This document shows, one piece after another, positions 25,421 to 33,288 of a stretch of 58,661 bases of DNA. Position 1 is the first letter of the stretch. Every line of letters begins with the position of its first letter. The notes under the pieces are model-generated. The model was not told the DNA's origin. It saw only the letters and a program-made list of their open reading frames with translations, and did no database searches. Source of the DNA: an uncultured Comamonadaceae bacterium (lineage in GTDB: Bacteria; Pseudomonadota; Gammaproteobacteria; Burkholderiales; Burkholderiaceae); NCBI GenBank assembly GCA_946482595.1, contig CAMLSD010000018.1:1-58661 (forward strand), given 5' to 3'. A program made the translations under genes and the position numbers.

Positions 25421-26173
25421 ATGATCGAGATCGATGCACAACCCTATGCGTTCCGGTTCTCGCTGCGCCGTGCGGCGCTCGTGATCATCGACATGCAGCG
25501 GGACTTCATCGAGCCGGGCGGGTTCGGCGAAAGCCTGGGCAACGACGTGAGCCGACTGGCCGCGATCGTGCCCACCGTGGCCCGGGTGCTGGCAGCCTGG
25601 CGCGCCTGCGGCGGCCTTGTGGTGCACACCCGCGAGGGCCATCGCAGCGACCTGTCCGACTGCCCGCCGGCCAAACGCGAGCGCGGCCAGCCGCGGCTGC
25701 GCATCGGCGACGTCGGCCCGATGGGGCGCGTGCTCGTGACCGGCGAGCCCGGTCATGCCATCGTGCCGGCGCTGGCGCCCGTGCCGGGCGAGCTGGTGAT
25801 CGACAAGCCCGGCAAGGGCGCCTTCCATGCCACGCGGCTGGGCGAGGAGCTGTACCGCGAAGGCATCAGCCACCTCGTTTTCATGGGCGTGACCACCGAG
25901 GTCTGCGTGCAGACGACCATGCGTGAGGCCAACGACCGCGGCTACGACTGCCTGCTGCTGGAAGACGCCACCGAGAGCTACTTCCCGGCCTTCAAGCAGG
26001 CCACGCTGGAGATGGTGCGCGCCCAGGGGGGCATCGTCGGCTGGACGGCCCCCAGCCAGGCCCTGCTCGACGGACTGGACGCACGCACGGTCACCGCGCC
26101 GGCGCCCCTGGAGGACCGCCTGTGCGACCCATTTCGCGACGCCGTGGACACCCCCCGCGCCGCCGCAGCATGA
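25421..26173 (+). CDS. BiuH-like cysteine hydrolase, candidate triuret or carboxybiuret hydrolase
   Basis: A 250-residue isochorismatase-fold enzyme; ATG 25418 is possible, but GGAGG at 25411-25415 is better spaced for 25421. The triad is Asp24 ([10 protein letters not shown]), Lys129 ([11 protein letters not shown]) and Cys162 (TTEVCVQTT), with BiuH-like spacing of 105 and 33 residues. It shares HTREGH-SDLSD, GP-GR-LV-GEPG and [11 protein letters not shown] with BiuH but differs in the substrate loops ([29 protein letters not shown]). Triuret hydrolase (TrtA) is a known BiuH relative acting one step above biuret; this is my leading guess. A carboxybiuret hydrolase replacing AtzE is the alternative. 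A C-terminal tail of about 30 residues is not family-typical. Confidence 0.85.
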   Translation: MIEIDAQPYAFRFSLRRAALVIIDMQRDFIEPGGFGESLGNDVSRLAAIVPTVARVLAAWRACGGLVVHTREGHRSDLSDCPPAKRERGQPRLRIGDVGPMGRVLVTGEPGHAIVPALAPVPGELVIDKPGKGAFHATRLGEELYREGISHLVFMGVTTEVCVQTTMREANDRGYDCLLLEDATESYFPAFKQATLEMVRAQGGIVGWTAPSQALLDGLDARTVTAPAPLEDRLCDPFRDAVDTPRAAAA

Positions 26174-26192
26174 CTGATTCAGGAGACTCGCG

Positions 26193-28010
26193 ATGAGCGC
26201 ACTTCCCACCACCCTGTCCGGCTGGCGCAAGGCCTATGCCGATGGCCGCCTGAGCGTGGCCGACGCCATTGCGCAGGTGCGATCCCGTGTGCACGACAAC
26301 GATGCCGCATGGATCCATCGCTGTGACGATGATTTCGTCACGGCCCAGCTCGAGGCGCTGGCCCGCCGCGCGCCGCAAGGCGCCGCCACCCCGGGCCTGC
26401 CGCTGTACGGCGTGCCGTTTGCCGTCAAGGACAACATCGACGTGCAGGGCCTGCCGACCACGGCGGCCTGCCCGGCCTTTGCCCATGAAGCGCTGCACAC
26501 CGCAATGGCGGTGCAGCGCCTGATGGCCGCCGGGGCCATCCTGATCGGCAAGACCAACCTCGACCAGTTCGCCACCGGCCTGGTCGGCACACGCTCACCC
26601 TATGGCGAGGTGCCCAATGCCTTTGATCCGCAGTATGTCAGCGGCGGGTCCAGTTCGGGGTCGGCCAGTGTGGTGGCCCGCGGGCTGGTCGCCTTTGCGC
26701 TGGGCACCGACACGGCCGGCTCCGGCCGTGTGCCGGCAGGCTTCAACAACATCGTCGGTCTCAAGCCCACGCCGGGCCTGGTCAGCACGCAGGGCGTGCT
26801 GCCGGCCTGCCGCAGCCTCGATTGCGTATCGGTGTTTGCGCTCACCGTGAGCGACGCCGCCCAGGTGCTTGCGGTGATGGAAGGGCCGGTGGACGGCGAG
26901 GCGCGCTTTCACACCGCGGCGCCCGGGCCGGCACGGTTTGCCGATGGCCTGCGTGTCGGAGTGCCGCGGCGGCTGAACTGGTGCGGTGACGGCACCTACG
27001 AAGCGGCCTTTGCCGACGCGCTGATGCAGTGCAGCCGCATGGGCGCGCGGCTGGTCGAGGTCGATACCGACGTGCTGCACGAAGTGGCCGGACTGCTCTA
27101 TGACGGACCCTGGGTGGCCGAGCGCTACGCTGTGCTGGAGCCGCTGCTCATTGGCCAGCCCGCTGCGATCGACCCGGTGGTGCGCCGGGTCGTCGAGGCT
27201 GCCTTGCAGCATGGCGCGGTCGACACCTTCCGGGCCCAGTACCGGCTGCGCGAACTGGCGGTGCGGGCCGATGCCTTGTGGCGGGACATCGACGTGCTCA
27301 TGGTGCCCACGGCACCCACTCTGCCCACGCGCGCCGCGGTGGCGGCCGAGCCGGTGCTGCGCAACAGCGAGCTGGGCCATTACACCAACTTCGTGAACCT
27401 GCTCGGGCAGGCGGCGCTGGCCGTGCCTGCAGGCTTCACGCCCGCCGGTCTGCCGTTTGGCGTGACCTTCATTGCGCCGGGGGGGTGCGATGCGGCTCTG
27501 GCCGCGCTGGGTGCCCGCTGGCAGGCGGCGCTCGGGCTGCCGCTGGGCGCCCGCCTGGGACGGGCCGAACTGGACGACCTGCAGCTCGTGACCAATGCGC
27601 GCAGCGAGGCCACCCTGCCCATCGCCGTGGTTGGTGCCCACCTGGCCGGCATGCCGCTGCACGGCCAGCTCGTCGAGCGGGGCTGCAGGCTGCGTCGGCG
27701 CACCCGCACCGCGTCGCGCTACCGGCTCTATGCGCTGGCCGGGACGGTGCCACCCAAACCGGGCCTGGCACGGGCCGACGAGGGGGCAGCGATCGAGGTC
27801 GAGGTCTACGACATGCCGGTGCAGGCCGTGGGCAGTTTCCTGTCACTGATCCCGTCGCCACTCGGCCTGGGCAGCGTCGAGCTCGAGGACGGGCAGTGGG
27901 TGCAGGGCTTCATCTGTGAACCCTGGGCGCTGGCCGGTGCCGAGGACATCACCCGGCACGGTGGTTGGCGCGCGTACCTCGCCGCGCGCCAGGCGCTGGC
28001 GCCTGCCTGA
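26193..28010 (+). CDS. atzF: Allophanate hydrolase
   Basis: A 605-residue protein, the length of Pseudomonas sp. ADP AtzF. The N-terminal amidase-signature domain (about 1-460) has the Ser-cisSer-Lys triad: Lys79 (PFAVKDNIDV), Ser153 (VSGGSSSGSA) and Ser177 (DTAGSGRVPAG). All sit at an offset of 12 from the Lys91/Ser165/Ser189 I recall for AtzF. The C-terminal domain (about 465-605, with YRLYALAGTVPPKPGLAR and SFLSLIPSPLGLGSVELED) performs the second, decarboxylating half in this family. Reaction: allophanate to 2 NH3 and 2 CO2, cytoplasmic. CAGGAG precedes the start. It completes the path from BiuH. Confidence 0.95.
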   Translation: MSALPTTLSGWRKAYADGRLSVADAIAQVRSRVHDNDAAWIHRCDDDFVTAQLEALARRAPQGAATPGLPLYGVPFAVKDNIDVQGLPTTAACPAFAHEALHTAMAVQRLMAAGAILIGKTNLDQFATGLVGTRSPYGEVPNAFDPQYVSGGSSSGSASVVARGLVAFALGTDTAGSGRVPAGFNNIVGLKPTPGLVSTQGVLPACRSLDCVSVFALTVSDAAQVLAVMEGPVDGEARFHTAAPGPARFADGLRVGVPRRLNWCGDGTYEAAFADALMQCSRMGARLVEVDTDVLHEVAGLLYDGPWVAERYAVLEPLLIGQPAAIDPVVRRVVEAALQHGAVDTFRAQYRLRELAVRADALWRDIDVLMVPTAPTLPTRAAVAAEPVLRNSELGHYTNFVNLLGQAALAVPAGFTPAGLPFGVTFIAPGGCDAALAALGARWQAALGLPLGARLGRAELDDLQLVTNARSEATLPIAVVGAHLAGMPLHGQLVERGCRLRRRTRTASRYRLYALAGTVPPKPGLARADEGAAIEVEVYDMPVQAVGSFLSLIPSPLGLGSVELEDGQWVQGFICEPWALAGAEDITRHGGWRAYLAARQALAPA

Positions 28011-28026
28011 ACCGGAGGCATCGCCC

Positions 28027-28440
28027 ATGATCGAGCCGACACAGATCAACCGTCCCGAGGTGCTGGCCGAGGTGACCGCGCTGTTCCTGGACTATGAACG
28101 TGCGCTGATGCGCAACGACGTCGAGGCGCTGAATGCCTGGTTCTGGGAGCATCCGGCCGTCACGCGCTACGGCATCGCCGACCGCCAGCTCGGCCACGGC
28201 GAGCTGGTGGCGTTTCGGGCGGCGACCCCGGCACCGACCTTCACCCGCAGCCTGCACGAGGTGCGCATCACCACGTTCGGCAATGACCTGGCCGTGGCGC
28301 AGACTGAATTCGTGCGCAGCGACACACCGCTGCGGGGTTTCCAGAGCCAGACCTGGGCCCGGCTGCCCGAGGGGTGGAAAATCGTCGCTGCCCACGTCAG
28401 CATGATCGACTGGCCCGGGCCGGATCGAACCGCCACATGA
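28027..28440 (+). CDS. atzH: AtzH-like amidase (DUF3225, NTF2/SnoaL fold)
   Basis: A 137-residue NTF2-fold protein. It matches the AtzH family (FLDYERALMRNDVEALNAWF, then HPAVTRYGIADRQLGHGELV and ARLPEGWKIVAAHVSMID). Tyr23 and Arg47 align with Tyr22 and Arg46, reported as needed for AtzH activity in Pseudomonas sp. ADP. There it is proposed to turn 1,3-dicarboxyurea, the AtzE product, into allophanate. Here AtzE and its partner AtzG are absent, so the source of dicarboxyurea is unclear. It lies 16 bp after atzF, and its stop overlaps the GntR start. Confidence 0.88.
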   Translation: MIEPTQINRPEVLAEVTALFLDYERALMRNDVEALNAWFWEHPAVTRYGIADRQLGHGELVAFRAATPAPTFTRSLHEVRITTFGNDLAVAQTEFVRSDTPLRGFQSQTWARLPEGWKIVAAHVSMIDWPGPDRTAT

Positions 28441-29219
28441 CCTCTGCCCGACTCAAACCCGTCAAGCCTGCGCCGAGTGCCGCGCCGGTCACCCCCCGTG
28501 TTCGCCAGCGCGCCGCGAAGGCCACGGTGCTCAGCCTGGCCGTGCTGCCCGAATCGCTGTCCCTGGGGGACCAGGCCTACGGGCAGATCAAGCAGCTGAT
28601 CTTCGACTTCGAGCTGATGCCCGGCGATCGCTTCTCGGAGACCGAACTGGCCGAGCGGGTGCAGGTCAGCCGCACTCCGCTGCGCCAGGCCTTGCAGCGG
28701 CTGCAGCGCGAGGGCTTCCTGAAGGTCTTTCCGAAGGCCGGCTGGCAGGTCGCGCCACTCGACTTCGACCAGTTCGACGAGCTGTACGACCTGCGGGTCC
28801 TGCTGGAATGCCATGCGGTGCACCGCCTGTGCGAGGCACAGGACCGCACGGCGCTGCGTGAGCTGGCCGACACCTGGAGCGTGCCGGTCGCCGAGCGGCT
28901 CGAAGATGCCGACCAGGTGCGCGACCTCGACGAGCAGTTCCACCAGAAGCTCGTGCTGGCCATCGGCAACCGCGAAATGGCGCGCGTGCACCAGGACATC
29001 ACCGAACGCATCCGCATCATCCGCCGGCTCGACTTCACCAAACCCTACCGGGTCGAGGCCACCTACCAGGAACATGCGCGCATCCTGAAGGCCATCACCC
29101 AGCGCCGGGTGGACGAGGCCCAGCGCCTGCTGAGGGCGCACATCGAGCAGAGCAAGCTCGAGGTCAGGCACATCACGCTGGACATGCTCTACCGCGTGCG
29201 CCGGCGGGCATCCCTATGA
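28437..29219 (+). CDS. GntR-family regulator, FCD subfamily, of the biuret operon
   Basis: A 260-residue protein starting at ATG 28437, overlapping the atzH stop as ATGA. Residues 1-45 are a basic Pro/Ala-rich tail. Residues 50-115 are the winged helix (DRFSETELAERVQVSRTPLR, then QALQRLQREGFLKVF). Residues 120-245 are the FCD domain, with acidic/His ligand residues in DLDEQFHQKLV and YQEHARILKAI. Being the last gene of the operon, it is probably autoregulated, binding the 17219-17248 dyad and responding to an intermediate such as biuret or allophanate. The ligand is not deducible. Confidence 0.9.
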   Translation: MTSARLKPVKPAPSAAPVTPRVRQRAAKATVLSLAVLPESLSLGDQAYGQIKQLIFDFELMPGDRFSETELAERVQVSRTPLRQALQRLQREGFLKVFPKAGWQVAPLDFDQFDELYDLRVLLECHAVHRLCEAQDRTALRELADTWSVPVAERLEDADQVRDLDEQFHQKLVLAIGNREMARVHQDITERIRIIRRLDFTKPYRVEATYQEHARILKAITQRRVDEAQRLLRAHIEQSKLEVRHITLDMLYRVRRRASL

Positions 29220-29262
29220 TGAAGGACAGACGCGCGCCGGCCGAGTGGCTATCCTGAGGCGC

Positions 29263-29784
29263 ATGAAATCCACCCTCCGCTCCCTGTCCCTGGCCGCAGC
29301 CACCGTGCTCGTGCTGGGCGCCTGCGCCTCGGCCGACAAGTCCCGCGTGACCGACGCCGCCGCCACCCCGCTCAACGACCTGAACCTGGTCAATGCGCCC
29401 ATCCCCGAGCTGCTGAAGACGGCGCGCAAGGCCCCGTATGCGATGCCCGCGGAATCCGGTTGCGAGGCGCTGGCCCAGCAGGTGCGTGCGCTCGACGAAG
29501 TGCTGGGCCCTGACCTGGACACCCCGGCAACGGCTTCGAACCCCGGCCTGATCGAGCGTGGCACCAACGCTGTTGGCGACGCTGCCGTTGGCGCCCTGAA
29601 GGGTGCCGCCCAGGGCGTGGTGCCCTTTCGTGGCTGGGTGCGCAAGCTCACGGGCGCCGAGCGCTACTCGCGTGACGTGCAGGCCGCCATCGCTGCCGGC
29701 ACGGTGCGCCGGGCCTACCTGAAGGGCCTGGCCGCGGCGCGCGCCTGCGTCCCGGCCGCGCCAGCGACGGCCGCGGCATCCTGA
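29263..29784 (+). CDS. Lipoprotein of unknown function
   Basis: A 173-residue lipoprotein. The signal MKSTLRSLSLAAATVLVLGA ends in the lipobox LGAC, with Cys21 as the lipidated residue followed by ASAD, which does not contain the +2 Asp retention signal. Downstream are ARKAPYAMPAESGCEALAQQ and GAAQGVVPFRGWVRKLTGAE, the latter like a conserved block in small Proteobacterial lipoproteins, and three further cysteines. Likely outer-membrane anchored. It begins 43 bp after the biuret operon but has no link in content. Confidence 0.8.
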   Translation: MKSTLRSLSLAAATVLVLGACASADKSRVTDAAATPLNDLNLVNAPIPELLKTARKAPYAMPAESGCEALAQQVRALDEVLGPDLDTPATASNPGLIERGTNAVGDAAVGALKGAAQGVVPFRGWVRKLTGAERYSRDVQAAIAAGTVRRAYLKGLAAARACVPAAPATAAAS

Positions 29785-29795
29785 GCAGCAAGCGC

Positions 29796-29854
29796 TGCGC
29801 ACGCATTGTGTGAGTGCGCACACACGACTGCGCATTCGCGGCAATAGTGCGCAC
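29796..29854. promoter_or_regulatory. Four-copy TGCGCA array
   Basis: TGCGCA occurs at 29796-29801, 29815-29820, 29829-29834 and 29848-29853. Two copies are within GTGCGCAC. The centre-to-centre spacings are 19, 14 and 19 bp, so the array is itself symmetrical. It fills much of the 152-bp gap upstream of the pilin-like gene. Likely protein-binding sites; the regulator is unknown. Confidence 0.45.
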
Positions 29855-29936
29855 TCCGTGTGCAGCCCCACGGCGCGGCAAACCGGCCTGGGCGTGGTGA
29901 AATGCGGGTCTTCGCAGCCTGATCGACCCTGTGCGC

Positions 29937-30461
29937 ATGAACCCTTCACGCCCCCTCCCGGCAGCCCGCGATCGCGGCTTCACGATGATCGAGATGGTGA
30001 TCGTCATCGCCGTCATCGCCATCCTTGCATTGATGGCCATGCCCAGCATCCAGGAGCGCATGGTGCGTTCGCAGATCGTCGAAGCGGCGCCCCTGTCGGA
30101 CATCGCCAAGCAGCCGGTGGCGACCAGTTGGGCCACACAGCGAAAGTTTCCCAAGGACAACGCCGCTGCCGGGCTGCCGGTGCCCGAGAAGATCGTCGGA
30201 AACTATGTCAAGTCGGTCGCGCTGGACCAGGGGGCCGTTCACATCACCTTCGGCAACAAGGCGCACAAGCAGATCAAGGACAAGATCCTGAGCTTCCGTC
30301 CAGCCGTGGTCGAGGACGCGCCGATCGTTCCGGTGACCTGGGTCTGCGGTCATGCGTCAGCCCCCGCGCAGATGAAGCTGCAGGGCGAGGACAAGACCAA
30401 CATCGAAGCGCGCTACCTGCCGTTGAACTGCCAGAAGGAAGCGGCCAAATCGGATGGCTGA
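29937..30461 (+). CDS. Type IV pilin-like / pseudopilin protein
   Basis: A 174-residue protein (ATG 29937; GTG 29931 possible). The class III leader ends RDRG and is cut before FTMIEMVIVIAVIAILALMA, the hallmark N-methylated hydrophobic helix with Glu at position 5 of the mature protein. The globular part has a disulfide candidate, WVCGHAS with LPLNCQKE, as in many pilins. No other pilus genes are nearby, so it is an orphan minor pilin or PilA-like subunit. Processed by the prepilin peptidase at the inner membrane. Confidence 0.88.
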   Translation: MNPSRPLPAARDRGFTMIEMVIVIAVIAILALMAMPSIQERMVRSQIVEAAPLSDIAKQPVATSWATQRKFPKDNAAAGLPVPEKIVGNYVKSVALDQGAVHITFGNKAHKQIKDKILSFRPAVVEDAPIVPVTWVCGHASAPAQMKLQGEDKTNIEARYLPLNCQKEAAKSDG

Positions 30462-30472
30462 GCGGGCACAGG

Positions 30473-30495
30473 CGCGGCCCTCGCCTCAGGCCGCG
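30473..30495. terminator. Hairpin between convergent pilin-like and LysR genes
   Basis: CGCGGCC (30473-30479) pairs with GGCCGCG (30489-30495) around a nine-base loop. It spans the LysR stop and lies 12 bases past the pilin-like stop, so it could end transcription from both sides. There is no clear T-run. Confidence 0.35.
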
Positions 30496-31373
30496 GCCAT
30501 CTCGCGCAGGCGCGCGTGCACCCGTTCCAGAAAGCCGCGCGCCTGAATGGTGGGCGCGCTGTTGCGCACCACGAAGGCGTTGAGCGGGCATTCGATCTCG
30601 CTGCGGAATTCAATGACCCGCACCTTGCCCGGCACCATGTTGCGCGCCGTCACGCTGTCCACCACCGCCCAGCCCAGGCCACGCGCCACCAGGGATTCGG
30701 CCAGCTGCGAGGTCTGCACCTGCACCCGCGTCTGGGGTTCGAAGCCGAGCTGGCTGCCCACCTGCGACAGCATCGTGACGATCGGGTCATTGCCCACCAG
30801 GCCGATCAGCGGCAGCTCGGCCAGGCGGCTCAGCGGGTCGGGGTGATTCAGCGCGAAGCGGGGCGGTGCCAGCACGCACAGCCGCTCGCGCGCCAGAGGC
30901 ATGGTGTCGATGCCGGGGTGATTGATCGCATAGAAGTCCAGCGCGATGTCGACCTCGCGGCTCAGCAGCGCCGCCGTGATCTGGCGCTTGTGCAGCGTGT
31001 GCACCTCCAGCGAGACCTCCGGCACCTCACGGTGGTAGGCCGCCAGCACGTCCGGCAGGAACTGGTGGCAGATCGACGGGATCGCGGCCACCCGCAGGTG
31101 GCCTGACAGGCCGCTCTTGAGGTTGCGCGCCGTCTTGCGCAGCGCCTCCAGCCGCTCGAACAGGCCGGCACTTTCCTGGAACAGCACCAGGCCCTCGGTG
31201 GTCGGCACGAGCTTGCCCGCCACCCGCTTGAACAGGGGGTAGCCCAGGCTGTGTTCGGCGTGTGCGATCACCCGGCTGACGGCCGACTGGGTGAGGTTGA
31301 TCAACCGCCCCGCGCCGCTCATGGAGCCGGTCTCCATCACCGCCTGAAACACCTCGATATGCCGCAAACGCAT
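30486..31373 (-). CDS. LysR-family transcriptional regulator
   Basis: A 295-residue regulator with AAAGGAGA upstream of ATG 31373. Residues 1-60 are the winged helix (MRLRHIEVFQAVMETGSMSG, then LTQSAVSRVIAHAEHSLGYP). Residues 90-290 are the periplasmic-binding-like effector domain (LRVAAIPSICHQFLPDVLAA, SREVDIALDFYAINHPGIDT). It falls near the amino-acid-responsive NocR/ArgP-like or OccR-like branch in style, but no effector can be assigned. It is divergent from the small gene at 31522, which may be its target. Confidence 0.9.
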   Translation of the reverse strand: MRLRHIEVFQAVMETGSMSGAGRLINLTQSAVSRVIAHAEHSLGYPLFKRVAGKLVPTTEGLVLFQESAGLFERLEALRKTARNLKSGLSGHLRVAAIPSICHQFLPDVLAAYHREVPEVSLEVHTLHKRQITAALLSREVDIALDFYAINHPGIDTMPLARERLCVLAPPRFALNHPDPLSRLAELPLIGLVGNDPIVTMLSQVGSQLGFEPQTRVQVQTSQLAESLVARGLGWAVVDSVTARNMVPGKVRVIEFRSEIECPLNAFVVRNSAPTIQARGFLERVHARLREMAAA

Positions 31374-31521
31374 GAAACATCTCCTTTGAAGGCATGACCG
31401 ATCCGTGTTATCCCGAGGCTATGAGTTTCAGGAATGGGTGGCCGCGAAAGTCGCAATTCTGCTGCACCCGCGTCCTGCCGTAAATTCGCGCCCACGCCGA
31501 ATCGCGGCCAGGAGAAGTTCG

Positions 31522-31899
31522 ATGAGCTATCGCAGCGACACCCACCCCTTGCTCGGCCAATGGAGCAGCAACGAAGCGGCCTGGGCCGATGTCGAATACA
31601 AGGTGACGGCCAAGGGCGCCTCGTTCCAGGTTGTCGCCACCGACACCTACACGGGTGAGCGTGCCGAGATCAGCGAGGTGCTCTGGGACGGCATGACCCT
31701 TGCCTTTGCCGAGCGCTGGCCGTCCGGCCGTTCGGCCCGATGCATGCTGCGCATGGTCTCGGAAGAAGCCGCCGAGATCAGCCACACCTGTGTCGAGCAT
31801 CACACGCTGCAGCGGCGGGCATTGACCATGCCGGCGGCTGTGGTGGCGCCTGCCCACCCCTCGTTCAGCGTGGGCGGCCATCGCTGGCGCGGCCGCTGA
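31522..31899 (+). CDS. Hypothetical cytoplasmic protein
   Basis: A 125-residue protein from ATG 31522 behind CAGGAG. It is predicted to be mostly beta-strand (WADVEYKVTAKGASFQVVAT, RAEISEVLWDGMTLAFAERW), resembling a lipocalin-like or calycin sandwich. It ends in a basic GGHRWRGR tail. No catalytic residues stand out and there is no signal peptide. It is divergent from LysR and convergent with the anti-sigma gene. Confidence 0.75.
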   Translation: MSYRSDTHPLLGQWSSNEAAWADVEYKVTAKGASFQVVATDTYTGERAEISEVLWDGMTLAFAERWPSGRSARCMLRMVSEEAAEISHTCVEHHTLQRRALTMPAAVVAPAHPSFSVGGHRWRGR

Positions 31900-31920
31900 G
31901 CCGCCTCCCGGCAACACACA

Positions 31921-32448
31921 CTACAGGAGGTGCGCCACCTCCGGGGCCGCCCCTCGAAGGTAGATCGTCGCGCCCTGCGCCGACTCGATCGTGTCGTGCA
32001 GGCTGCCTGCGCGGGCCAGGTGAAAGCCACCGGCGTCGAGCAGCAGGTGCCGGCCGATCTGCACCTGACCTTCAAGCACCACACATTCCTCGTCCATCGG
32101 GTGCCGGTGTGCCGGGATGCTGGCGCCGGGCTGCAGCCGCAACAGGTAGGCCATCACCTCGTCGGTGGCATGCAGCACCTTGATGTCCACACCGGCCAGG
32201 AAGGGCTGCCAGCCCGTGCCGTCAGGCGGGGCCGTCAGATGCCCCCCGGCCGGATCGGGCGGGCGGTGAGGCTGGGCCGCCACAAGCTGCATCACACGGC
32301 GCTTCAGCGCGGCGCTGCCGGATGCAGCCGGTGCCGGCAGCGGCGGGTCGCCGATCGCGTCGGTCAGGGCCTGTACGGTGATGTCGTCGAGGCGGGCCGA
32401 GGCATCGTCCGGTGCGTCACAGGAAGGGGCGGGCTCGGGTGTGTTCAT
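31921..32448 (-). CDS. ChrR-type cupin anti-sigma factor
   Basis: A 175-residue protein whose ATG overlaps the sigma stop (ATGA). Residues about 85-170 form a cupin barrel with the metal set His/His/Glu plus a later His (IPAHRHPMDEECVVLEGQVQ, GGFHLARAGSLHDT). Residues 20-60 are helical (DDITVQALTDAIGD, ALKRRVMQLV) and likely bind the sigma factor. ChrR of Rhodobacter has a His/Cys zinc site in this region; here only one Cys (Cys10) is present, so that zinc-binding element is missing. Probably senses a redox or metal signal through the cupin. Confidence 0.85.
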   Translation of the reverse strand: MNTPEPAPSCDAPDDASARLDDITVQALTDAIGDPPLPAPAASGSAALKRRVMQLVAAQPHRPPDPAGGHLTAPPDGTGWQPFLAGVDIKVLHATDEVMAYLLRLQPGASIPAHRHPMDEECVVLEGQVQIGRHLLLDAGGFHLARAGSLHDTIESAQGATIYLRGAAPEVAHLL

Positions 32449-33272
32449 GGTGGCAGGTCGGGTGCGGGTCGCACTGCGGCGGTCGTGGCGTCGGGGGTGC
32501 CCAGCACCTCGCGCAGCTTGGCCTGGGCCCGCAGGATGCAGGATTTCACCGTGCCCAGCGGCAGCCCGGTCGAGTCGCTGATCTGGGCGTGGGTGAGGTC
32601 GCGGAAGTAGGCCAGGCCCAGCAGCCAGCGCTCCTGGGGGGAAAGCCCGGCCAGAGCGGCATGCAGCGCACCGCTGCGCCGGGTGGCCTCGAGCAGGTCG
32701 GGCGGACCGGCCGCATCACTGGCACAACGCTCGGACTCCCGCCCGTTGTCGTCCTCGGCACATTCCGGGCTGGCCTGGCGGTGGCGCAGCAGGTCGATCG
32801 CCCGATTGCGCACGATGCACAGCAACCAGCTCACCGGGCTGCCTCGTTCGCAGCGGTAGCTGGCGCATTCACGCCAGACCTGCAGGTAGGCCTCGGCCAG
32901 CACGTCGTCCAGGTCGGCTCCGCGCAGCAGTCGGTGTCCGAAGGCCTGGGCCAGCGCAATGGTGGCGTCGTAGAAGCGCTCGAAGTCATCGGCCCGGCCG
33001 TTGGCTGCGCCGCTCAGCCAGGCTGCGAGTTGCCGGTCACGTTGCGCGCGCGCCTCGGCCAGACCCGCCGGGGCGGCGTCGCGGTTGGCCAGGGTGGGCG
33101 CGGTGGCGGAGGCGGAGGGGGTCAGGTCCACGGTGGCGGCGGGGCAACCCGGCGGGTGCCCGCGCCGGATGCGACGCGACCTGCCCCGCCATGCCGGTGA
33201 CGTTAGCAGATGGCTGGCCGCCTGACCAGATGCGGCCGCGGCAGAGGATGGGGGCGTGCAGGCGTCGTCCAT
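32445..33272 (-). CDS. ECF sigma factor, partner of a cupin anti-sigma
   Basis: About 275 residues from ATG 33272, with AGGAG upstream. Residues 1-70 are Pro/Ala/Ser-rich and unusual for ECF sigmas. Region 2 (about 95-160) contains FERFYDATIALAQAFGHRLL, then LDDVLAEAYLQVWRECASY and RGSPVSWLLCIVRNRAIDLL. Region 4 (about 205-260) contains LAGLSPQERWLLGLAYFRDL and GLPLGTVKSCILRAQAKLRE. Promoter recognition is predicted at TGCATCC-N16-CGTAYT on both sides of the gene's upstream region, consistent with autoregulation. The predicted -10 lies so close to ATG 33272 that the message would be nearly leaderless or the true start is internal. Confidence 0.88.
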   Translation of the reverse strand: MDDACTPPSSAAAASGQAASHLLTSPAWRGRSRRIRRGHPPGCPAATVDLTPSASATAPTLANRDAAPAGLAEARAQRDRQLAAWLSGAANGRADDFERFYDATIALAQAFGHRLLRGADLDDVLAEAYLQVWRECASYRCERGSPVSWLLCIVRNRAIDLLRHRQASPECAEDDNGRESERCASDAAGPPDLLEATRRSGALHAALAGLSPQERWLLGLAYFRDLTHAQISDSTGLPLGTVKSCILRAQAKLREVLGTPDATTAAVRPAPDLPP

Positions 33273-33288
33273 GAGGGCTCCTGCACCG

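Noticed and set aside
17296..29219. Cyanuric acid (atzD-type) or s-triazine operon
   Set aside because: No AtzD ring-opening hydrolase, AtzE or AtzG is visible, and no AtzA/B/C-type amidohydrolase is present.
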